A stretch of 64,000 nt of DNA from a virus. The notes beneath the pieces were generated by a model that saw only the letters and a program-made list of their open reading frames with translations, searched no databases and had not been told where the DNA came from. The DNA is taken from positions 62,001 to 126,000 of the IMG/VR virus record IMGVR_UViG_3300050821_001198; one strand, written 5' to 3'. Of this stretch, positions 30,489 through 40,377 are shown piece by piece (within the stretch, counting starts at the first letter, position 1; each line of letters starts with the position of its first letter). The position numbers and the translations under genes were made by a program.

Positions 30489-32996
30489 CTACCCTACAAT
30501 CCGGCCCAGACGAAGGTTCTGGACGTTGCATGTCCACGGGAGCCCACCGAACTGCGGTGGCGCAAGTCCCCGGGTGAACGTTATCAGCACGTATCGCGTA
30601 TAGATCACGTCGTTGATACCGTCTGCGAAGTTGAACTCCGATGTGTACCAAAGTGACTGCTGATCGGTGGTGTAGGAGATGAAGTCATCATACGTCAGAA
30701 GCGGGTTCGGGGTAACCGCCTGCCAGTCGAAGTATCCCGCCTGGTCCATCGTGTCATACTGGATGGTGATACCGAACGGCTTACGTGCGATCTCGAAGTC
30801 GATGTAGTTGATCGCCTGGGGAGATCCGAAGTCGATGAGTAGTGTCTCCGCGCCCTCCGTGGCCGCCATCGAGGACCAGAAGTTGGAGGGCGGGTTCACC
30901 GCCTGAACGCCTCCAACCGCTGTTACGTAGTCGAACGGATAGATACCGTCGATCATTGCCACCGGGGACCCGCTATCGGGTAGTGCGACTTGCTGGATAT
31001 AGAGGTCCACCGACCCGCTCGCGTTCGGAGCTAGCGCCTGCGAAGCAGCCCATACCTCGGTCGGGTCGGTCTGCTGCCCAAGGAACGGGAACAGTGCGCT
31101 CTCCATCTGGTTGAACTGACCAACCAGAGTGGTGGATGCCGTAGTGGTGACAGGATTGTGGAAGCCCTGATAGTCGTGCTGCGGATCGTTCGCTAGGCGG
31201 GGTGCCTGTTCCTCCACTCCCGCTACGATCCAGTGGTACTGATCGACGGGCGGCCAATTGACGCTGGAGAGCCCAGACACATAGCGGAGCACCTGATTCT
31301 GCTGGGTGGTGGCGTAGATGTTGCCCCATGGCTGGTTCTGACGAATCGAAGTGAATGGATGGACGGTGGGAATCGTTGTGACTGAGCGAATTCGATCTAG
31401 TGCAATCTGAAGTGAGTAAAGGTCTGCGGGAGCGATAGCTACGATCTCTTGGTCGCCATTGACAAGTCCCGTCCCGGTGGTGATCTCGAACGCCTCATCC
31501 GTGAAGTACGGCGAGATGACACTGATCTGGTTGATTGTGCTATCGTTGGCCAGCGTATTTGTGAAGGTGAACACCCACGGCTCAATGACCGTGACTCCGC
31601 CAACGACAGAGGCTCCGCCTGTCACAGATAGGTTTCCGTCACCGACACTTGGCAGGGCGTTCATGTAGTCGGCTACCGTGAAGCAATCCGCGTAGATGGC
31701 GGGGGCTACCGTCATGGGGCTGGACGGCCCATTGAAGATCCAGATACCGTCTTGATCCGATGATGTCTGGAAGGCCAGACGCACGTACTGTCCGGAGGTC
31801 ACGGTGACGCCTCCGAACGTTGCTGTTCCGGGGCTGGCCGTGTTGATGTTGACCGTGGCTGTAGCCGCTACGACGGCGGCGGGGTTTAGAGTGAACCAGC
31901 GGCTTGCTCCCGGTCCCGGAGCCACGGGAGGGGTAGAGGGAGGGTAAGCGCCCTGAGGCCCGCTAGCGGGGTTCGTGTAGGTCTCATACGGCGCATACCA
32001 GCCGTTGAAGTAAAGAGCGAAGATCGGCTGGGTGACCCCGCCCAATCCAGCGGCGAGGCCAATGTCGGCGTATGTCGTCTCTCCGACCACCTGAGCTACG
32101 AAACAGGCGCTCCCCGATTCGCCGCCGGGGGCGGTTGCTCGATACAAGCGGTAGCTCAGGGCACCTACGACGGAGTTCCATGAGAGAGTGGCTGTATCGG
32201 CGGTCGATGTGATGTCAACTGTGATTTCGTTAGACGGGAATGTCTCACCGCCTGGCATTACAGCCGCGACTACGTAGTAGTAATCGCCTGTCGAGGCCCA
32301 TGATCCACCGGAGCCGGTGATAACGGCTGCGAGATCCGTGGGACCAAGGTCGGGCCAGTTCAAGGTGATAGTCTGAACCTGGGTGTTACTGATCTCGTTG
32401 TTCGGCAGAATCACCAACTCTTCGGTCGAAGTTGTCTGGCCGTAGTTGTACAGGCCGAGAGGATCGTCTGAGTGCTGATCGAACAGGTACTTGTACTGCT
32501 CCACGACCTGGACGCCGCGACCAACCCCGGAACGTGCGACCAGTTCGAGTCCAGCGGGCGAGTTACCTAGACGAACACCGTGCAGGAAGTCAATTGCCCT
32601 GTTACGATAGCTGGCGTCCTGTGAGATAAGTGTCTCCCACTCGTCTGCTGTGAGCATGCCGGTGGCGTCACTCGCGGGGAACTCAGAGAGAATGCGGCCG
32701 AACGAGAAGGGATCTCCGTAGAAGGCGTCGAGATCCGAGTTATTGATCCCGTGCTCTTCATAAATCAGGCGTGCTTGGAGGTAGTCCTGCTGGACAAGTG
32801 CGACACCGGCCGGACCCAGGACCGTGTAGAGCAGCTTGACCAAGTGGCTGCTGAGCCCCTTGTGGTAGATCGAATCAGGGAAGATCTCAAGGGCCGACTC
32901 TAGCTTGTCGGAACCCTGAAGCGGCTCAACTACAGCAGTCTGATCAACCGTCTGTGTGAGTGTAGGGAGAGGGAGTTGAGTCAGCGAGGTAGCCAT
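30489..32996 (-). CDS. Minor tail protein with Fn3-like domain
   Basis: 835 residues. N-terminal about 200 residues are helical and resemble baseplate connector proteins. A fibronectin-III/Ig-like domain follows (YYYVVAAVMPGGETFPSNEI...ALSYRLYRAT), clearly related to domains in the sheath (45103) and baseplate J protein (33000). The C-terminus has beta-sandwich segments. Lies directly downstream of the baseplate J gene. Confidence 0.65.
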   Translation of the reverse strand: MATSLTQLPLPTLTQTVDQTAVVEPLQGSDKLESALEIFPDSIYHKGLSSHLVKLLYTVLGPAGVALVQQDYLQARLIYEEHGINNSDLDAFYGDPFSFGRILSEFPASDATGMLTADEWETLISQDASYRNRAIDFLHGVRLGNSPAGLELVARSGVGRGVQVVEQYKYLFDQHSDDPLGLYNYGQTTSTEELVILPNNEISNTQVQTITLNWPDLGPTDLAAVITGSGGSWASTGDYYYVVAAVMPGGETFPSNEITVDITSTADTATLSWNSVVGALSYRLYRATAPGGESGSACFVAQVVGETTYADIGLAAGLGGVTQPIFALYFNGWYAPYETYTNPASGPQGAYPPSTPPVAPGPGASRWFTLNPAAVVAATATVNINTASPGTATFGGVTVTSGQYVRLAFQTSSDQDGIWIFNGPSSPMTVAPAIYADCFTVADYMNALPSVGDGNLSVTGGASVVGGVTVIEPWVFTFTNTLANDSTINQISVISPYFTDEAFEITTGTGLVNGDQEIVAIAPADLYSLQIALDRIRSVTTIPTVHPFTSIRQNQPWGNIYATTQQNQVLRYVSGLSSVNWPPVDQYHWIVAGVEEQAPRLANDPQHDYQGFHNPVTTTASTTLVGQFNQMESALFPFLGQQTDPTEVWAASQALAPNASGSVDLYIQQVALPDSGSPVAMIDGIYPFDYVTAVGGVQAVNPPSNFWSSMAATEGAETLLIDFGSPQAINYIDFEIARKPFGITIQYDTMDQAGYFDWQAVTPNPLLTYDDFISYTTDQQSLWYTSEFNFADGINDVIYTRYVLITFTRGLAPPQFGGLPWTCNVQNLRLGRIVG

Positions 32997-32999
32997 CGC

Positions 33000-35705
33000 T
33001 TACCTCAGCCAAGTATCCTGGGCGCGTGGCCGGATGATCAAGCCGGGAAGCGTATCCGTTGCAAGCTGTCCAGTGGGTAGGGAGGGAAGCTGACTGTCGA
33101 GTAGGAAGAAGTCGTTGTTGATCGAGTAAGGGCCGCCGATTAGGCTAGGAGTACAGGTCAACACGTCTGTCTGGAACCCGTCAGAACTGAATGTGAAGAT
33201 GAAGGGGTCCTCAGGAGTTCCGGTTCCGGACGTGTAAGTGGCCCCAATCCCTGCGATGGCGAGGTATAGGTCTAGCTCGAAAGCCATGAAGGCGGTATCG
33301 GTGGAGTATCCAATCGGGAGTGTTGTTAGGTCGCCCAGGGAGAGGGTGAATGTTCCACCGACCGGCGAGCCCACAAAGTAGCCCTGCTGGATCTCAGGAG
33401 TGCTAGAGGTACCGAGAACCACCCGATCAAGCTGCATGGTGCGGAGCGGGTTTCCATTGATGTCACAGACCGTGATCTCGTCAAGCGTGTCATCGACATC
33501 GCGAGACCACCGGACATTCGAGATGCCCTGGACATTATGGATGATGTTGAGTAGGGTGGACATCTGGATCGTGGCACCGAAATACTGTCCAGTGAGGTAG
33601 GTTTGTAGGGCCGCCTGAATGGCTCCGTTCACTACGCTGACGCTCGATCCCGGGGTATACATGACGGTCACATCGAGTTTGTAATACTGCGTCACAGACT
33701 GGTGCCCGAGAACATCGGTGGTTGACTGCTTGACACCTTCTAGGGCCGTCTGGAGATCAACGATGTTCTTGTCGTATACGTAGCCGTCCACCTGGACTGT
33801 GGGACCGGGGTTCAACGTTATTGAAGGTGCGGAGCCCACCGGGGGAGATCCAGCGGCAGCAGTCAGGTTCCATTCAATGCCGTCTCGCGCTCGGACGGTG
33901 CCGCCAATCGAGTCAACCTCCTGAACAGCGTAGTAGTGAATACCCAAGTAGTAGGTGTATCCGCCAGCCGTGATTGTCTCTGGAAGGCTAATCAGGGGAG
34001 CCCAGAAGACCGGCATGAAGAGGTTACCGATGACGGGTCGATGCTCTGGCTCCCCGACGCGCCGGTAGTTCTCGATGTAGAGAGGGGAGAGCGGATTTGA
34101 GTTGAACAGGGTCGCGCCGATATGCGGGACCCCGAGGGTGGCGCTTGCGGTTGTGGGGTTTTCGCCGTCAACGAACACATCCACGCAGTTTGTGATGTTC
34201 CGAGTGTAATCGTTCCGAGACTCGCTCGACGTGTAGCTGTGCTCGAACAGGACAACATCTCCCGGACGCGCCGCTTGCACCGTTCCGTCGTTGCCGGTGT
34301 AGACATTGAGGAAGGAGATATTAGGCTGGAAGGGCGAGTCGAGCGGGTTCGGCTGATCGGTGTTGATCGTAGCCGTGTTGGTTGCCGGTACAGCGCCCGC
34401 GACCGGAGGATAGCCAACATCTGTAAAGGTCAGAGTATCGGGGTCAAAGATGATACCAACGAGCGAGGGCGAAATGGTCTCGTCCCCGGTAACCGTGGCT
34501 CTATAGACGCGGTAGCCAATGGCATCGAAGACGGGGTTCCAGGTAAGGATGGCTGAGCCGTTTGCCGCCACTGTTGACGTGACCTCTTCAGGAGAGTTTG
34601 TCTCGCCTGCTGCGGTGTAGGCGGTCACCATCCAGAAGAAGGTGCCTCCCGCAACGAAGTCATCTACGCCGCCACCAGCGACCGGAGTGACACCTACCCC
34701 GGTTGGGGATGCGATCTGATTCTCCGACTCAGCCGTGTAGAGACGGTAGGCGTCTCCGTGATTCTTGATAGCGGCTAGGGTGTTGAACACGTAGTCGATA
34801 CCAGGCTGGTAGAAGATCTGCTGCACAACGCTGTCGCTTACAAATGTCGCAAGCTCAGTCCAGATGTACTTGGAGTAGGGGATTGTTGACAGGCCGGTCG
34901 TCCATGTGCCGGGGCGGCCGGGGTTCCCCGAGGGACCACCGGGTAGGGAGACCTGTGTTCCCGTACCATCGCTAACCGACTCATACTGCGAGTCATCGAC
35001 CGCCGGGACCTGTAGATACTCCTGGTACCGTGAGATCGGACCGATGCAGTTGGCCTTGGCCACGTTCGCCGTCTGTAGTGCGGTGGCTAGGTACTGGTCG
35101 GTGGTGCCGCTGACATTGCGGAAGACCTGATTCTGGAAACGCGCCTTGAGGGCCGCATCGGTCTCTATATCGTTCCCGCCGGATGTCGCCAAGGCGTTGG
35201 TGATTCCGGTGATCCCGATGATCTGACCGTTCCCTACGAAGGCGTTGATGGCTCCAGCCGCAACCTCTCCAAGCGCCCCCGCAACTTCGCAGCGCACGGG
35301 CACGTCAACAGAGGGATCTCCAACATCGATGAGTGCGCCTGCGGCGGTGTCGAAAACAACGGGGGTGCCACTGTTCTGTGCGAGAAGCTGCGTGTTGTAC
35401 GGGACGGCGATAGCGAATGCGACAGGAGCCTCGATACTGAAGGTCACCGTGCCGACAGCGTATGTGCCACCCTGACGAGCGAACCCAAACAGCCCGACGA
35501 AGGCGTCGAGATCAGAGCCGACCTTGCCAGAGTAGTTGAGAGCGTTTGATAGGGCACTGAGGTCGATGGAGGCGTTCGCAAGGGCGGATGCCACCGTATC
35601 GATGATCTTGCGCTCAGGAGTCCCTACGAAGGCCGAGACAGACGGGTCCAATAGCTGAAGCTGCTGAACCATCAGCGTTGACCACTGTTGCTGGGTGAGT
35701 GCCAT
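33000..35705 (-). CDS. Baseplate J-like protein with inserted Fn3-like domain
   Basis: 901 residues. The N-terminal part shows the baseplate J / gp47 signature: GSDLDAFVGLFGFAR, a beta segment with VPVRCEVAGALGEVAAGAIN, and ETDAALKARFQNQVF. A Fn3-like insert (GETNSPEEVTST...AIGYRVYRAT) interrupts the family-typical region near residue 345-445. The C-terminus resumes with a J-like beta region. Forms baseplate wedges in contractile tails, so supports myovirus morphology. Confidence 0.85.
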   Translation of the reverse strand: MALTQQQWSTLMVQQLQLLDPSVSAFVGTPERKIIDTVASALANASIDLSALSNALNYSGKVGSDLDAFVGLFGFARQGGTYAVGTVTFSIEAPVAFAIAVPYNTQLLAQNSGTPVVFDTAAGALIDVGDPSVDVPVRCEVAGALGEVAAGAINAFVGNGQIIGITGITNALATSGGNDIETDAALKARFQNQVFRNVSGTTDQYLATALQTANVAKANCIGPISRYQEYLQVPAVDDSQYESVSDGTGTQVSLPGGPSGNPGRPGTWTTGLSTIPYSKYIWTELATFVSDSVVQQIFYQPGIDYVFNTLAAIKNHGDAYRLYTAESENQIASPTGVGVTPVAGGGVDDFVAGGTFFWMVTAYTAAGETNSPEEVTSTVAANGSAILTWNPVFDAIGYRVYRATVTGDETISPSLVGIIFDPDTLTFTDVGYPPVAGAVPATNTATINTDQPNPLDSPFQPNISFLNVYTGNDGTVQAARPGDVVLFEHSYTSSESRNDYTRNITNCVDVFVDGENPTTASATLGVPHIGATLFNSNPLSPLYIENYRRVGEPEHRPVIGNLFMPVFWAPLISLPETITAGGYTYYLGIHYYAVQEVDSIGGTVRARDGIEWNLTAAAGSPPVGSAPSITLNPGPTVQVDGYVYDKNIVDLQTALEGVKQSTTDVLGHQSVTQYYKLDVTVMYTPGSSVSVVNGAIQAALQTYLTGQYFGATIQMSTLLNIIHNVQGISNVRWSRDVDDTLDEITVCDINGNPLRTMQLDRVVLGTSSTPEIQQGYFVGSPVGGTFTLSLGDLTTLPIGYSTDTAFMAFELDLYLAIAGIGATYTSGTGTPEDPFIFTFSSDGFQTDVLTCTPSLIGGPYSINNDFFLLDSQLPSLPTGQLATDTLPGLIIRPRAQDTWLR

Positions 35706-36178
35706 TACGAAGACGCCTGGGGAAGCGGGATGTTGAGGGTGACCGACGTGTTGTTACCCGTCGTGATCCCTATGATTACGCTTAGCGTGTCAAGGGTTGA
35801 TTGCATCGTGAAGCTATCAACGGAGAGAAGTACCTCTCCACGGCTGAAGGTGGTCTTCCCGTAGAGAGCGATATCGCTCTTGGCGCGTGCAAGCTGCATG
35901 TTCTGATAGGCGAGAAGAATACGCTGAAGCTCACCCTGCACGCGAGACTGCGCGATAGTGTTGTTGTTCACGCCGATCATACTCGGAATGACTGTTCCGG
36001 ACCCATCGACGCCTCCGTTCAAGATCGACCCGTAGTCCGGATGGTTCGGGTCGGTGCCTAGACGTTCGAGGATGTAGCATGTAAGATCCTGGATAAGCTT
36101 GTCCTCGCCAGTGACGATGGTGTAGTCGGACCCAGACAGGGCAAGGTCACCGTTCTGAATTGCGAGGCTCCAGGTCAT
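35705..36178 (-). CDS. Baseplate wedge protein, gpW/gp25-like
   Basis: 157 residues from ATG 36178. The pattern GEDKLIQDLTCYILERLGTDPNHPDYGS matches the gp25 fold, in which the start of the wedge meets the tube or sheath. Next to the J-like gene, as in most contractile tails and related injection machines. One-base overlap with the J gene. Confidence 0.78.
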   Translation of the reverse strand: MTWSLAIQNGDLALSGSDYTIVTGEDKLIQDLTCYILERLGTDPNHPDYGSILNGGVDGSGTVIPSMIGVNNNTIAQSRVQGELQRILLAYQNMQLARAKSDIALYGKTTFSRGEVLLSVDSFTMQSTLDTLSVIIGITTGNNTSVTLNIPLPQASS

Positions 36179-36226
36179 CACGGATTACCACAGAGCAGGC
36201 GATCAGAAATGTTGCTAGTGGTCTTG

Positions 36227-36649
36227 CTAGGATGTTGTATTGTCCTCGATGATGCCCGCATCGGCAAGCTGTGTTAGGAGACTCAGCAGGGCTTCGCCGC
36301 CCGATCTAGACCCTGTGATCACAAGCGGCAGTTCCACCTTGGAGTCCACTACATAGTCGCCATCACGCAGGCGGACGTTGATGGCGTTTAGGCGTCCGTC
36401 ACCGAGAGGAATCTGCTCGACCGAGTGATCTTCAATGGGGCTGTCGATCCGACCTTGCAGGTACCAAGTGTTAGCCTTGCTCTCGACCATCCAGTTCTCT
36501 CCAACCTGCGGCCATACGAAGAAGTCGGGCACTTCTAGAACGGCGATTGGGACGGCGGTGTTATCCTTGAGCATACCCTGCATCTTCCGGTTGGGGCGAT
36601 CAACCGAGATGATCCTTACCATCCGGCGGACGTTAGGTCTCGTCTTCAT
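36227..36649 (-). CDS. Possible baseplate spike / gpV-like OB-fold protein
   Basis: 140 residues. The beta-rich segment (MQGMLKDNTAVPIAVLEVPDFFVWPQVGENWMVE) fits the OB-fold start of baseplate spike proteins. It lacks a long repeat needle. Position between the hub and gp25 genes supports the spike call. ATGA overlap with the hub gene. Confidence 0.55.
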   Translation of the reverse strand: MKTRPNVRRMVRIISVDRPNRKMQGMLKDNTAVPIAVLEVPDFFVWPQVGENWMVESKANTWYLQGRIDSPIEDHSVEQIPLGDGRLNAINVRLRDGDYVVDSKVELPLVITGSRSGGEALLSLLTQLADAGIIEDNTTS

Positions 36650-39501
36650 TTCTTCTGCCCTCCCCGCGCCTTGCTGGTCGAGGCGGGTGTCGTAGGACCG
36701 GCCAGTGTTGTTACGGTGATCAAGTCGTTGCGGATCAGACCCTTCGAAACACCGACGTTATCCGTCACTCCCGCCATGACAGATGGTGCCTCAAGCTGGG
36801 CATCGGTAGTGAACCCTGAGATGTAGTCGAAGTTGTGCGTCACCGAGTCAACGTACACCTGGAAACCGTGATCGCTAAGCTCGATTCGACCGCCAGGGTA
36901 CATCTCTGGCATGAAGGTGAAGCTGAAGTTGGTCTGGAACTGCCGTGCCCACATCAACTGGAATGTCTGGAAGGCCATGAACGCCTCGAACTGAGGATTG
37001 CGAATGAAGGAGGCGTCCTCATTGATGTAGGGACGAGCACCGTACTTCTTGAGGAAGTTGATCGCGTCAATCTTGCCTGTAAGCTGGGCGTTAGCGCCTG
37101 TTCCGAGGTTCACGAATCCCGACTCGAACGCCTCGAAGATAGTCATGACGCCACCTGACATGATCTCATTTATTAGCTCCGAGTCCGTGCCCTGACCGAA
37201 CGACCCGATAGTGTCACCGACAACGTATACGTGCGTGGCCAAAGCATCGTCGGATAGCTGAATCTGACCACTGATGATCTCGATGTCGGGAACCGACCAG
37301 TAGGCACCCGGATTCCCGTCCATCTTGGCGAACTCACCGAAATAGTCCGGGAAGAACGCGAAGAACGTGCCATCTGGCAACGACTGGAAGTCCCGCAGTG
37401 ATGCCCCTGTGACCTGTTGTACGAAGGGGAAGATAGGAGTGCAGTTCATGAGGCTCTTCTCGCCCACTAGTAGCGCCGCCGCCTCCTGATTGGCTAAGCC
37501 CGGAAGCGCAAGGCTCACGGCGAAGGCTGCGGCGGTAGCGGCATCGGCAACGCCGCCAGTAGAACCCGGAGACCCTGACGCTCCAGAACCGCTACTCCCT
37601 GTGAGTGTTGCCTGACCCGAAAGGGACCCGTTCACTTTGCCATCGGTGGTCAGAGACCCGTTACCCGCGTACGAAGCGTCTCCTGCCCCCGGGTCGTCAG
37701 CGGTGTTCACCCCAAGGCTACGAAGGAACCGGGCAAAGCGAATACCCTCAGCCGTGGGACCGGCGTTATTGTATGGAACGTGGCTTGTGGCGTAGTACAG
37801 CGTGTTACCGTCAGCGACTGCATAACCGATTTCGATACCGGCACCGGCTGTCACAGCGATGGCTTGACCGACGCTGATCGTGTCGCCGGTTGAGACGGTG
37901 GTCGTGATACCCTCCGCCATATAGACAATTGCGCCCTGGTTAGGACCATCGGTAAGCTGATACCACATGAAGCCGCCTGGAGCCAAGCCGCCTGGGCCGC
38001 CGCCTGGGTTGGGTCCCCAGCCCGGAAGCGACGTGCCGAGAACCTTGCCGTTGCCGATAGCAAGGATGTTCTGGCCCATGGTGCCGAAAGTGAAGTCAAC
38101 GCCCTGATCTGTACGGGTGTAGGGGCCGGTCGTGCTGGCGTTGCATTGGCTGAATGGGGAGACGTAAGTGCCTGTTACACCGCTAGGCTGGTTCTTGCCC
38201 TTCTTAGTGGTCGTAGTCGAAGTAGGGTTGCCAGTCTGTGGTGTTGTTGATGCCCCGCTGGACGACGCGAACTGGTTGATGTACGATTGGGATGTGGCAA
38301 GCGCGTTCGACCACTGATCGCAATAGCGCGGGTTGTTGCCGCAGTTTACCCCCTGCGTGGACATCGCCCACTGCTGGATGTCGCTTGTAATTCCGGGTTG
38401 CGCCTTAGCCCACCCCGCTGCCGCTGCACAGAAGGCATTGCATGACAGTCCAAGGTCGTGCGTGTCCGCAACTGTGTACCCGCCCGTTGCCCACGGACCA
38501 TAGGCGTAGCAGCCTCCCGGCTGGCACTGGAACCAGCCGGTGTACTTACTGCCCGGAGTGTCAACGTCGGTAAAGCTTGTCTCGATGTACATGGTCGCGA
38601 GGACCATCAAGAGCGGCACGTTGTACTTGGCCGCGATTGGTTCAACGTGCTGGACGATCTGCTTGGCTCCCGCTACCGGCCCCGAAGCTGTCCCTCCGCC
38701 CGCCCCAGCGGTCGATCCACCGCCGCTTCCGGAGCCATAGGACCCAACTCCTAGGGCGGTCTGGAGGAAGGTCTGAAGCTCAGTGTCAGCGAGACTGTTG
38801 TCCTGCTGGATGATCTTGTAGATCGCGTTCACCGACTGGACGATGTTTGAGGGCAGGCCCTCAATCAGAATCTCGTCGTCATCCCAATTCCCGATGTCAT
38901 GGAGAAGGCCGTACACGAGATTCGCGACAGACCCATCGTTCAGGTTGTAGTTGTTCTTCTGAGTGAGCGCAGAGGTAGCCGCTCCCTGGTTGGTGACACT
39001 GCCGGTCTGGGCGTTGGCGATCCATCCGTATTGTGCGAGCCACTTGATGATCGCGGTGAGTCCGGGGTCCCAATAGGTGTACAGAAGGCGCTTCAACGTG
39101 CAAGAGCCGGTGAGCGTTACAGCGCCGGGGTAAAGCTGGAGGTAGGGTGACGAATCGAGGAATCCGGTGAACAACTGAATCGGGCGGTTCTTGAACCGGC
39201 TACCCCAGATCGTGATAGTGTCCATCGGGTGGAAGACCGGCTCAAACGGGTTCTGAAGGATCTGTGGCATTGCCGGAATCTGTGACTCGTAGAGGGGTGC
39301 CGTGGCCGGGTCGGGCTGTGTCCAGATCCGGTAGGGATTCCGTAGGGTCAGGGTGAACGTGCTAGCCGCTTTAGTGACACGATTGACTGAACCGGACGAG
39401 ATGAAGTCGGATAGATCGATATAACTATCCGGACTCTTCTTGCGAGTGGCGTCCGTCTTGATGTAAGCGTAGACCTTGGGGCTATACACCAATCGTTGCA
39501 T
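36646..39501 (-). CDS. Tail hub protein with lytic transglycosylase and degenerate M23 domains
   Basis: 951 residues. N-terminal about 230 and C-terminal about 300 residues look like split gp27/gpD-type hub domains. Between them: a Gly/Ser linker, a lytic transglycosylase-like domain (about 280-410, MYIETSF with the putative catalytic Glu and GWFQC), and an M23 LytM-like domain (about 445-590, QGVDFTFGTMGQNILAIGNGKV). The M23 zinc ligands are not conserved: the first His position is Asp and the HxH is absent. Strong ribosome binding site GGAAGGAGAG. Confidence 0.7.
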   Translation of the reverse strand: MQRLVYSPKVYAYIKTDATRKKSPDSYIDLSDFISSGSVNRVTKAASTFTLTLRNPYRIWTQPDPATAPLYESQIPAMPQILQNPFEPVFHPMDTITIWGSRFKNRPIQLFTGFLDSSPYLQLYPGAVTLTGSCTLKRLLYTYWDPGLTAIIKWLAQYGWIANAQTGSVTNQGAATSALTQKNNYNLNDGSVANLVYGLLHDIGNWDDDEILIEGLPSNIVQSVNAIYKIIQQDNSLADTELQTFLQTALGVGSYGSGSGGGSTAGAGGGTASGPVAGAKQIVQHVEPIAAKYNVPLLMVLATMYIETSFTDVDTPGSKYTGWFQCQPGGCYAYGPWATGGYTVADTHDLGLSCNAFCAAAAGWAKAQPGITSDIQQWAMSTQGVNCGNNPRYCDQWSNALATSQSYINQFASSSGASTTPQTGNPTSTTTTKKGKNQPSGVTGTYVSPFSQCNASTTGPYTRTDQGVDFTFGTMGQNILAIGNGKVLGTSLPGWGPNPGGGPGGLAPGGFMWYQLTDGPNQGAIVYMAEGITTTVSTGDTISVGQAIAVTAGAGIEIGYAVADGNTLYYATSHVPYNNAGPTAEGIRFARFLRSLGVNTADDPGAGDASYAGNGSLTTDGKVNGSLSGQATLTGSSGSGASGSPGSTGGVADAATAAAFAVSLALPGLANQEAAALLVGEKSLMNCTPIFPFVQQVTGASLRDFQSLPDGTFFAFFPDYFGEFAKMDGNPGAYWSVPDIEIISGQIQLSDDALATHVYVVGDTIGSFGQGTDSELINEIMSGGVMTIFEAFESGFVNLGTGANAQLTGKIDAINFLKKYGARPYINEDASFIRNPQFEAFMAFQTFQLMWARQFQTNFSFTFMPEMYPGGRIELSDHGFQVYVDSVTHNFDYISGFTTDAQLEAPSVMAGVTDNVGVSKGLIRNDLITVTTLAGPTTPASTSKARGGQKK

Positions 39502-39576
39502 GCGTCTCTCCTTCCGTACCCTCCGGGGCTAGCTTGATACGCTCTAGAGTGGATTTTCTTGGGCCTCGGCGTTGCA

Positions 39577-40377
39577 TTAGAAGAGGTTGCTCAGATCTCC
39601 GACGAGCGAACTAACCACCTTGTTGACCGCAGCGCCGACACCTGTGGCGGCCGATGATCCCTTAGACTTTGACTTGGTGGTGGACACGACTACACTCTGG
39701 AACATCTGATTGATGTTCTGTAGGGGAATTGAGACCTGGTTGTCCTTCAGACCAAGCCATGAGATTACCTGGACGATGACGAAATCAAAGGTGTACTCGT
39801 ACGCCGTCACGAACCTGTCCGCACCGAACTCGAAGCTATCGATGTAGCCCACCACGTCGATCATGCCGTGGGGACCCTTGTGGCCACCCGCCGGTAGGTT
39901 GTTCTGCCACCCGTTACCGTATGAGCCCTGGGCGCTTCCTCCGCCGACGAGGGGGTAGATGGTCGTTCCTACGGCCGTGCCCGGAAGGGTGAGTCGGATG
40001 GCTTCCTTACCACTGTCGGTGGCGTCTCGAACCGCCGTGATGTGACTCTGACGAATGAACGTCGAGAGGCGGTTACGCTCGAAGTTGTTAGGCGTCTGAC
40101 CGGCAAAGATGAGAGTAGGTACACCGAGGTTGTGTGGATACCAATCGCGCACAAGCGGTCCCTGCACGAACGTCCCGTCTAGGGTGAAGTTAGACTGCAC
40201 GTTGTAGATCCAGAGACCATTGACGAAGGTAGAAGTTTCCAGGAGAGCGTTCGCGCCGTTGGCTAGCTGGCCGCCAATGTCTGCTGGCATGTTCGGAGAG
40301 GCGACACCGACCCCGCTCGTGATAGGCTGGAATCCGGTCGTGCCCTGCACTGTGTCTGGGACCCATGACGCTGGCAT
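39577..40377 (-). CDS. Tail/baseplate protein (266 aa)
   Basis: 266 residues from ATG 40377, which overlaps the upstream stop as TAATG; the longer open frame to 40515 is a shadow. Mixed beta structure with a central IDVVGYIDSFEFGADRF segment like tube- or hub-associated LysM-free baseplate proteins, and a Gly/Ser/Lys C-terminal linker. No recognised family. Confidence 0.65.
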   Translation of the reverse strand: MPASWVPDTVQGTTGFQPITSGVGVASPNMPADIGGQLANGANALLETSTFVNGLWIYNVQSNFTLDGTFVQGPLVRDWYPHNLGVPTLIFAGQTPNNFERNRLSTFIRQSHITAVRDATDSGKEAIRLTLPGTAVGTTIYPLVGGGSAQGSYGNGWQNNLPAGGHKGPHGMIDVVGYIDSFEFGADRFVTAYEYTFDFVIVQVISWLGLKDNQVSIPLQNINQMFQSVVVSTTKSKSKGSSAATGVGAAVNKVVSSLVGDLSNLF

